Both the position numbers and the translations under genes were made by a program. From Asterias rubens (taxonomy: Eukaryota > Echinodermata > Asteroidea > Forcipulatida > Asteriidae), in NCBI RefSeq assembly GCF_902459465.1, contig NC_047063.1, positions 24,783,055 through 24,847,054 of the forward strand: 64,000 nt of DNA, given 5' to 3'. Below the pieces are notes generated by a model. It saw nothing but the letters and a program-made list of their open reading frames with translations. It was not told the DNA's origin and did no database searches. This document shows, piece after piece, positions 54,201 through 64,000 of this stretch. Numbering within the stretch: the stretch's first letter is position 1; each line of letters begins with the position of its first letter.

Positions 54201-57200
54201 ATCGGTAGACGCAAATAGTTCATCAGAAGGTCAGTCACAACAACAAGACAGCACATACGGTGAACCGGCGGTGGTGGATCGAACAGACGACCGAAGGCGC
54301 TACCGGAAGAGTGTGCGGCAGCATGCAGAAACAGGGTTCTCCACTTCAAAATCCAACTCGACAAGGTCCAAAAGGAAATTGGATATGACACGGGCTATGG
54401 CAATTTATATTATTACCCCATGGCCATCTTGCAGGCAACACATCTAGTTGGGCGTCTGGACTAAAGGTGAGATACAGCCTACAGGTGAGTAGATGTGGGC
54501 AGTAGATGTGTACGCCGCTACACTAGGACGAGTTGGCAAACGAACACTGTGCTCCCTGTGCTGAAACTGAAAGTCAATGGATGTCCATCATGATCAAAGT
54601 CGTCACAGACCCAGGTGACACACGAAATATTTGGCAGAACTTCCTCTAAGAGTATTAAAACACAATATTGCACCAATACATCCTCGTCGCCAATTATGGT
54701 GTATATGATCAAGGAGCCTCCACTCCATCCATATGCTGTCTTTTATTAACCTTCCCTTGGGTCATAACCTTTGACATTAGCGTAATGCCCAAAAGAGGGC
54801 GGTGTTTAAAAATAAGAGGATAATTCAAGGACTTAGTCTGTTCAACGTTTTGAGTGTTTATTATGCGATCAAGTTTTATGCTACTTTATTTCAGTTTCTG
54901 TCACTTAAAATCATGGTGGGACTGCGAAAGGCAGGAGTACTTCTGAATGGGCTTTATAGAAAGAAAATTGGACTGACTTCTGGTGCTACAAGCACTCTGA
55001 GACGTTGTCAAAGTGAAGATGTAGGTAGAACTAGATTCCCTAGAACTTCGATTTAGATTTTGACTCTAACCATGGTTGTTGGACTTTTCTACATTTTTCA
55101 TGTGCAGCAGAGTGTGGAATCATGGTTTGACTTTGTGCTATTCATAGACGTTTACCCAATGTTTGTTTGGCTTTCCTTTGTTTGATGTTTGCCAGCTGGG
55201 TGTTTTTCAATTTGTTCAACTTCCATTCTCTCTTTCAATTTCCAATTTGTGTATATATTTTTTTTATGCAAATATTTAATATAAAAAAAGGTTTAGATTA
55301 GAATTAGATGTTATAAAATATGTTTTGGTTGTTGAGTAAAACATTTTGAGCTGATACAAAATGAAGTTAAAATGAAACTTGAGCCATGCTTGTTCAGTTG
55401 CGATAACGTAACCCTCCTGTCGAAAAAACCTTCGGCTTTGTCGTCAGCAGGATCATTACGCTATCCCATCTAGCCACAGTCCTGCTGTGATCCTACTAAA
55501 AATACATGACGCCGACACAATTTGTCATGCAATGCCTCAAATCCTACGATGTGTCATGTTTTCATCTTGTTCTTGATATATCTTTACTGTAATTTTTTTT
55601 ATGATGTCAACCTTTTGGTTGTTTTTGATTCAAATAAAATAAACCATTAATAATAATAACAAATAATTGAAAGTTGTATTCTTTAAACTCATTGCTCTTG
55701 AGTGATAATGTCTTTTTAACTTTTGATACTGTATAAAAAAAATGAACCTGGAACCTTTCCATTTGACCAATGATTAATATCCTAAGTATCTCTCTCTACT
55801 GCAGGCCGCATTGAAGAGGACCCCTCTGTATGACTTCCATGTTGCACAAGGCGGAAACATGGTCCCCTTTGCTGGTTGGTCGATGCCTGTTATGTACAAA
55901 GAAGGCCTAGCCGCCGAGCACACACACTGCCGCACTCAAGCGGTGATCTTTGACGTATCACATATGCTGCAAAGCAAGATCTACGGCAAGGACAGGATTA
56001 AATTTGTGGAGAGTTTAACTGTTGGTAGGTATTATGACAGACTTTGAGGAAAATTTTCAAACTTGCATTGAACACATCTGTATCTGTATGATGTGTACAT
56101 CGCAGAAACCAAAATTGGCATAAAAGCAACAGGTGAGAGAGAGTGTGTACTTGAAGGTTTATTTGGAGGAGAGAGGACTGGGACTAAGGAGGGATTTGAA
56201 GGAGTTGACTGACTCATTAGATTGATCAACGTTTTCTTCTAGGTGTTCCAGTCAATGGTTGTTCTATTGATGAATGAGTACTTGAATTGGAACAAGTGTT
56301 AGGGTGTCACCGTGTTTTTTTCCAAAGAGCATTGCCTGTACATCTGGAGCACATGTGGTTTGAATTTATGAACATTATGAATTTTCTGCAGACCAATCTG
56401 TTTTAGCACATACACGAAAGTGTTGCGTGTCGTGTTGCCGTTGCTGTGACACTGGCAGATGAGGTTTTTAGAAATATGCAGGATACCAGTCGAGAATTTG
56501 TCATGTGACTTGGTATTTTGGCTGCTATACTTACTCTGACAAGTACACGATTTTGTTGTGCTTCTAGGATATTTTTTGTGCTGGACCATGGCTGGACAAA
56601 GCAACTTTATGAAACTGGGCACAGATCTCAACAAAATTCAATAATGGCTTCATTCAAAAGACATGCTATATTTATTATTCCCTTGCAGCTGATTTGGAGG
56701 GATTAAAGGAAAACACAGGCACCCTCAGTCTACTACTGAACGACAAAGGTGGTATCATCGATGATCTGGTGATGAGTAAAACAGATCAAGACTACATCTA
56801 CATGGTGACTAACGCTGGATGTACCGAGAAGGATCTACCTCATATACAGGTTAGCTAAGACCCTACATCCCTTACTACAAGCCATCACATACTCAACTGC
56901 ATGTTTCAGGTCTGGAATAGACCGAGGTCTGGAATAGACCGAGGTCTGGAATAGACCGAGGTCTGGAATAGACCGAGGTCTGGAATAGACCGAGGTCTGG
57001 AATAGACCGAGGTCTGGAATAGACCGAGGTCTGGAATAGACCGAGGTCTGGAAACGATCGATCCATAAGGGCCATGTCACACGAGGCAATTTACAGGCAA
57101 CCAGGTCCAGGCAATCTCCGCCAAGAAGAACATTCATTCACATTTCATTGTTCACATATTTTTCTTGTGGACCGTAAGACAATGTTAAAAAAAATGACTC

Positions 57201-60200
57201 CGTGTTACCAAAGTGGTCCTATAGCGCACATACACTGCAGTTGGTTGCCTCAAAGTTGCCTGTAAAAGTTGCCTCGTATGAGCAGGCCCTGTGGCTCCGC
57301 CCACGGTGCACATTTGAGCAAGAACAAGGGAGCCTCTCCAATGCCATTCTGCACTACTCAATTTGTTGGACTCTTGGTTAAGCAATGGGTTGTGATTAGT
57401 CAATATGCAATCGGGCGGAGCTCAATGGATTGGTCTAGTATATGAAGGCCACAGAGGTCATGGCCTATGTTGCCCTGGTCTAATGAAAATGGCCTTGCCC
57501 TTACAAAGATCAAATTTCTTGCCCGATTCTGTTGCCTTGATTGTGTTGCATTGATTCTGTTGGATTGAGGATTGCACTAGTAAACTTGATCATGCTTTAT
57601 TAGTTTTGGTTTTTACCCATGCACCGATGTGTGTTTTAGCACTGTATATTCAGTACTTTCCCGAGTCCTGTGGAAAAAATATCCAAGGCATGTTACTCAG
57701 GTGGAATTCAAACCCACAACCCTTGCAATTCTAGAGCAGTGTCTTACCAACTAGACTACCGAGGTTGCCCAGTAACTAGAGGCAGTTCGAACCCACAACC
57801 CTTGCAATTCTAGAGCAGTGTCTGAACAACTAGACTACCGAGGTTGCCCGGCAGCTAGAGGCAGTTCGAACCCACAACCCTTGCAATGCTAGAGCAGTGT
57901 CTTACCAACTAGACTACCGAGGTTGCCCGGTAGCTAGAGGCAGTTCGAACCCACAACCCTTGCAATTCTAGCGCAGTGTCTTACCAACTAGACTACCGAG
58001 GTCGCCCGGTAGCTAGAGGCAGTTCGAATCCACGACCCTTGCAATTCTAGAGCAGTGTCTTACCAACTAGACTACCGGGGTTGCCCGGTAGCTAGAGGCA
58101 GTTTGAACCCACGACCATTGCAATTCTAGAGCAGTGTCTTACCAACTAGACTACCGAGGTTGCCCGGTAGTTAGAGGCAGTTTGAACCCACGACCCTTGC
58201 AATTCTAGAGCAGTGTCTTACCAACTAGACTACCGAGGTTTTCAAGTTCAAGTTCAAGTTCAATTTTATTTCCACTCAATCATTTCAGATGACAAGATAT
58301 AACATAGAGTAGTAAAAATACACAATAGATTAAGTGGTGGAGGACTCCCAAAAGCAAGCTTGTAGGGTGGAGTCCCCCAGGGATGTGAGTAAATACAAAC
58401 GTAGTTTGTTTTCAGAACAATGTCTGGGATATTTAAAACACGACAAAAAGTTACACATGGAAAGACATGGACAAACACTAACAGGACAAACAAACACAAA
58501 GACAGTGGTTCTCTATATGATGGATATACAGAGAAAAGTAAAAAAGTGGTAAAAGCTGTATCAAAAATAATATATAACAAAAGCAGTTAACTAAAGTAAT
58601 ATATACGTTAAACGAAAATAATACTATTCAATCATGGTAATTATCTAAGAGAACACATTTGAGTTTTCTCTTGAACATATAGGTACCCTTGCATCTTTTT
58701 AAAGAGTCGTCAAGGGAATTCCAGTACTTCGGGCCTTGGAAAGAGACACAATTCATAGATCTAGATGAGGAACAAAAGGGGATATGAAAATCATGTGAAT
58801 GTCTAGTTTGATAAGAATGTATTTGAGAATTAAACACAAACATATTCTGAAGGGAATTTGGTAAGTTATTGGAAATAAACTGATGCATAAATATTCCAAG
58901 CTGATGTAAATAAATATCAGATTGCCTGGTAGCTAGAGGCAATTCGAATCCACGACCCTTGCAATTCTAGAGCAGTGTCTTACCAACTAGACTACCGAGG
59001 TTGCCCGGTAGCTAGAGGCAGTTCGAACCCACGACCCTTGCAATTCTAGCGCAGTGTCTTACCAACTAGACTACCGAGGTTGCCCGGTAGCTAGAGGCAG
59101 TTCGAACCCACAACCCTTGCAATTCTAGAGCAGTGTCATACCAACTAGACTACCGAGGTTGCCCGGTAGCTAGAGGCAGTTCGAACCCACAACCCTTGCA
59201 ATTCTAGAGCAGTGTCATACCAACTAGACTACCGAGGTTGCCCGGTAGCTAGAGGCAGTTCGAACCAACAACCATTGCAATTCTAGAGCAGTGTCTTAAC
59301 AACTAGACTACCGAGGTTGCCCGGTAGCTAGAGGCAGTTCGAACCCACAACCCTTGCAATTCTAGAGCAGAGTCTTACCAACTAGACTACCGAGGTTGCC
59401 CGGTAGCTAGAGGCAGTTTGAACCCATGACCCTTGCAATTCTAGAGCAGTGTCTTACCAACTAGACTACCGAGGTTGCCCGGTAGCTAGAGGCAGTTCGA
59501 ACCCACAACCCTTGCAATTCTAGAGCAGTGTCTTACCAACTAGACTACCGAGGTTGCCCGGTAGCTAGAAGCAGTTTGAACCCACAACCCTTGCAATTCT
59601 AGAGCAGTGTCTTACCAACTAGACTACCGAGGTTGCCCGGTAGCTAGAGGCAGTTTGAACCCACGACCCTTGCAATTCTAGAGTTGTCTTACCAACTAGA
59701 CTAGCGGGGTTGCCCGGTAGCTAGAGGCAGTTTGAACCCACGACCCTTGCAATTCTAGAGCAGTGTCTTACCAACTAGACTACCGAGGTTGCCTGGTAGC
59801 TAGAGGCATAGATCACACTTTACATGGGATCAGGCATTATACCGCAAAAATCAAAGTCCAATTATTTGAGTGTTGAATTTATATTTTATGGTGTTGGACT
59901 GAGGACTGCACTAGTAAACTGATTATGCTTTATGTGGGATAAGATATACCACCATAATCCAAGAGTCAAACAATTTGTGTGTTAATGCAAGGCTTTAGCA
60001 TCACTGCATCAGGTAGCTCTATCTGTGGCGTGTCATGGCTGAGCAGTTCAGAGCACTGCATTCAAGCTCTGCTGTTTGATCAGCAGAGTGTGGGTTCGAA
60101 TCCCGGTCGTGACACTTGCTACATAAAATTGGGGAGGTAGTGCTTTCTGCTCTACCGGCCAGGCTTCGGACTGATGATACCCAAGCCTGCATCTGTATGG

Positions 60201-63200
60201 ACTGTAAAAGGGGTAACCCTATTTCAGTCCTAGGAGTACATGTAGGTGGCAACGGCCTCTGGACAAAAATAATTGTAGCCCACACCTTGAAGTGGCCTTC
60301 AGGCCTTGTGTGTCTGGCGACTTGCGTACAAAATAAAAAATTAAAATTAAAAACAACTTAGGTGGTGTCATATTATTTGAATTTTTATTGTAAACAAGTG
60401 TATGTGAATTGTATTGAACATAAGGTTGGGTCAAAAGTAATTCTTGTAATGTATGTAAAAAAGGAAAAAACTTGAGTGGAATAACTTGTCAGTGTATTTG
60501 GAAATTCGTTGTTATGAAAACTCACATTGCTTTTGTTTGTCTCTCCACTTCTTAGGGTAAGCTTGCAGATTTCAAGGCTGCAGGGCATGATGTAACCTTT
60601 GAACCTATCTATGACATGGGTCTCCTAGCATTGCAGGGTAAGAAGAGCAACTTGTGTACATCAGAAGTATTACTAATAATTTGAGGGAGTTCATTCAAGA
60701 AGTAGATCCAGCATCTGCAAATGAACGCCCCCCCCCCCCCCATTTTAAGGTGTTAGTTTTAGGAACAAGCGAAAAAGATTTGGAGGACTGAAAATTTCTA
60801 GAGGGATGATATTGAACGATGCAAGCAAATAAAATCAAATAAATAAGACGCAAATGTTGGCAGCTCTGTGACAATCTCTGTCTTTCTCTGTCCCTTACTC
60901 CTTAGGTCCACTCATGTCTAAGGTGCTGCAGGCAGGCCTGTCAGACGACCTCAGTAAATTAACTTTCATGACGACGACGACGGCGGACATCTTTGGTATA
61001 CCTTGTAGGATCACTAGGTGTGGCTACACAGGAGAAGATGGAGTTGAGGTAAGTTGAGTTAGATTAATCACAAAAGATCTCTTTGTCTGACCATCAGACA
61101 TTTCCAAATGTCGCCTGCAGGCAATCTTTTGAGACTCAAATTTGTCGACATACTTTTATTGATTGCTTATCAATTTGGGTGCCTTCAGATGAAATCTTTT
61201 TGCAGATTGTTTCCTACTAGTTTTTTGAATGAAAATTACACAATTTCTTTTTTTAGGGGGGGGGGGCGTCATTAAGCAAGACACTTAACCATTATTGCTG
61301 CATCCTTCAGAAGGGCCGTCTGCAGCCTGTTTGATTGGCTGCATATTGCGCTGTGCAGCCTGTTTGATTGGCTGCATATTGCGCTGTGCAGCCTGTTTGA
61401 TTGGCTGCATATTGCGCTGTGCAGCCTGTTTGATTGGCTGCGTATTGCACTGTGCAGCCTGTTTGATTGGCTGCATATTGCGCTGTGCAGCCTGTTTGAT
61501 TGGCTGCATATTGCACTGTGCAGCCTGTTTGATTGGCTGTGTATTGCACTGTGCAGCCTGTTTGATTGGCTGCGTATTGCACTGTGCAGCCTGTTTGATT
61601 GGCTGCATATTGCGTTGTGCAGCCTGTTTGATTGGCTGCATATTGCGCTGTGCAGCCTGTTTGATTGGCTGCGTATTGCACTGTGCAGCCTGTTTGATTG
61701 GCTGCATATTGCGCTTTGCAGCCTGTTTGATTGGCTGCATATTGCACTGTGCAGCGCCTGATACTGAATGTAGATTGAAGTCTCTTTGAGCGTCACTGTG
61801 TGGAGGATACGACAGGCACGAGACTATACTTCCTACTGAATATGGAAAAATCTGATTTTTTATTTCTATTTAAGCTTAAACTATGTGTAGGTCAGCCCTT
61901 GTTCCTTTTTTTCGAAGGACTAAAATATCATGTTGATATGAAGCGCTATGTAAGAATCCACTACTGCATCGTATTATTATTAACATTTAATTAAACTGTT
62001 TCCTACAAAATTGAAAATGCAAAACTTTTTTCATTTCAGATTTCAGTTCCCGCCGATAGGACGGTGGAGTTGACCGAGAGGTTACTGGGTTCTCCAGACG
62101 CATCGGTCAAGATGGCCGGTCTGGGTGCCAGGGACTCATTGCGATTGGAGGCAGGGATGTGTCTCTATGGCAACGATATCGATGAGAGTACGACACCAAT
62201 AGAAGCCACACTTGCCTGGACCATTGGTAAGAGGAAACCTGTCATGTTTTTGTCTTGTCGTTGACTATATTTGTTACAATTTAAAGGATTATTTTTTTGC
62301 TTATTTATGTGCACAGCCATACTCATGGCTACACTTTTTGTTACAAAGACATCAAATGAACGCCAAAATAAGTATTGAGTAGCTTTGGCATTTTGTGAAA
62401 GGCAATTTTTAAAATGACAACATATTACTTCTACTCTTTCTGAATGACATCTTTTGAATTTTGTTCAGCCTCAAGGCAACGGCAACGTTTGTATAAGAAA
62501 TAAATATACTAAAATAAAGAATTCACTTCATTGGTAATTCATTTACAAGTACCGGTACCTACCGTTTATGACTGGTCACAATGTACACTGTACCGGTACC
62601 TACCGTTTATGACTGGTCACAATGTACACTGTACCGGTACCTACTGTTTATGACTGGTCACAATGTACACTGTACCGGTACATACCGTTTATGACTGGTC
62701 ACAATGTACACTGTACCGGTACCTACCGTTTATGACTGGTCACAATGTACACTGTACACTGTGCGTATTACATTAATACATGTACAGTATAGCACTTATA
62801 CAATCAACATTATTTTGCCTTGAACACAAACAATAATAATCAAGTCGAGCGCCATCTACAAGCTCCAGCCTGCTCAGTGATTTTTCTCCAGATGTTCCAG
62901 TCCAGCATGCAGGAGCGAAGTTCCTCAGTGCTGGTCAAGCCAGTGTCTTGCTTTAGTGATAACAATACACACGTTCCATTTGTTGCATTCCTGTGGAGAG
63001 TGGAGACATCTTTTCTTATTTCCTTTGTCCCTGTAGTTAATTTAACATGGTTAAAAGAACCTCTAATAGACTTTGTACACACAAATCCTTGTAGAATTCC
63101 TTTTGTGTTCCCTTTTCTGTTTTGTTCTTTGTCTCCATAAGGTAGATGAAGTGAATGTGAAATCACTATTGGGAATTAAATAGTGTGAAATATTGTCAAT

Positions 63201-64000
63201 ATCCACTTCATTTTGTTGCGGCATGTAAATATCTCAGTATTGTGCTATTAATAACTGTGCATCTCATACTTTGTGCTATTAATAACTGTGCATCTCATAC
63301 TTTGTGCTATTAATAACTGTACATCTCATACTTTGTGCTATTAATAACTGTACATCTCATACTTTGTTCTTGTTCTTAGTATTTGGTAATGTACTTAGGT
63401 TTTTTTTTCTTTGGTTTTTTTCCCAGCACCTCAGAATAATGTTGTCCATTGAAAGAGGGCTCTTTACAAATTTGCGTTATTGTAACGTGAGTAAATAGAA
63501 ACTGGTTCAAAGCTTCAGGTTTTTCCTGTTGGTTGTTTTTTCGCCAGTTGTGTCTTCTATAAGACAAATAAACTTAAAAAGATAACGTCAAACTGAAATG
63601 AAAAACAGAGATGACTTTGTTGTGTATTCTGTACAGGAAGTCTCACGGTTATTGGTTAATTCAGCGTAGCATTCCAAGAATCCTTTTTTTTATTGGAGAC
63701 CTTGATCTTTTTTCTACTGTTCCTACTGTTCTTTTGAATGTTTTCTTGTTGATATTATTGTCATTATTAAGTATAACACAGTACAGAGTAGGTGGGATTT
63801 TTTTAAACAAAAAATGACACTTTTAGTAGTTTTTTACTTAGTAAATTTTTGTTTAGTTTGTAACAAAGTAACATCTTTTTAAACGTACCATTCATAATTG
63901 TTACTTCATCTATTTTGAAAATGCTTGTTGTATATTTGTATATAACTTTTATTCTATCATTAACCAGTCATCATTAACAAGTCCACTAATTTTATTTCCA

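Overview
The window is nuclear DNA of an animal. Genes are split into many small exons with GT...AG introns, long introns are full of transposon relics, and the repeats include CR1/L2-like LINE tails, Penelope-like debris, tRNA-derived SINEs and several foldback MITE families. The gene content (aminoacylase-1, peroxisomal 2-hydroxyacid oxidase, a secreted fibrinogen-domain protein, the glycine-cleavage T-protein) and the repeat landscape suggest a marine invertebrate deuterostome. An echinoderm, possibly a sea star, is my best guess, but no sequence was searched.

Layout. 1-7.9 kb: no gene recognised; MITEs and a CpG-rich candidate promoter near 2.9 kb. 7,981-27,801 (+): complete 15-exon ACY1 gene, 418 aa. 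29,071-39,204 (-): complete 8-exon 2-hydroxyacid oxidase gene (HAO family), 356 or 361 aa, ending in the peroxisomal signal SKL and convergent with ACY1. Two of its introns begin with large minisatellites. One is built from the exon/intron junction itself, so the splice donor is repeated about 39 times. 39,244-44,291: near-identical tandem duplication (about 2.57 kb unit) just upstream of the HAO start, each copy holding a GGTACC-rich minisatellite. 45,294-48,560 (-): five-exon secreted fibrinogen-related protein, 339 aa. 52,542-53,477 (-): intact single-exon ISXO2/Merlin-type transposase ORF. 54,913-62,226 (+): first six coding exons of mitochondrial aminomethyltransferase (AMT); the last quarter lies beyond the window. 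Intron 3 of AMT holds a tandem array of about 18 tRNA-like 79-bp units split by a LINE insertion.

How the genes relate. Three of the four host genes serve amino-acid and C2 metabolism: ACY1 in cytosolic deacylation of N-acyl amino acids, the hydroxyacid oxidase in peroxisomal oxidation of glycolate-like acids, and AMT in mitochondrial glycine cleavage. They have separate promoters and mixed orientation, so shared regulation is not implied. The fibrinogen-domain protein is unrelated and probably a secreted lectin-like or innate-immunity factor.

The dominant repeat is a MITE of about 380 bp with TTAA-like ends, seen at about 16 places. Much of the remaining intronic and intergenic DNA is low-complexity or unrecognised.
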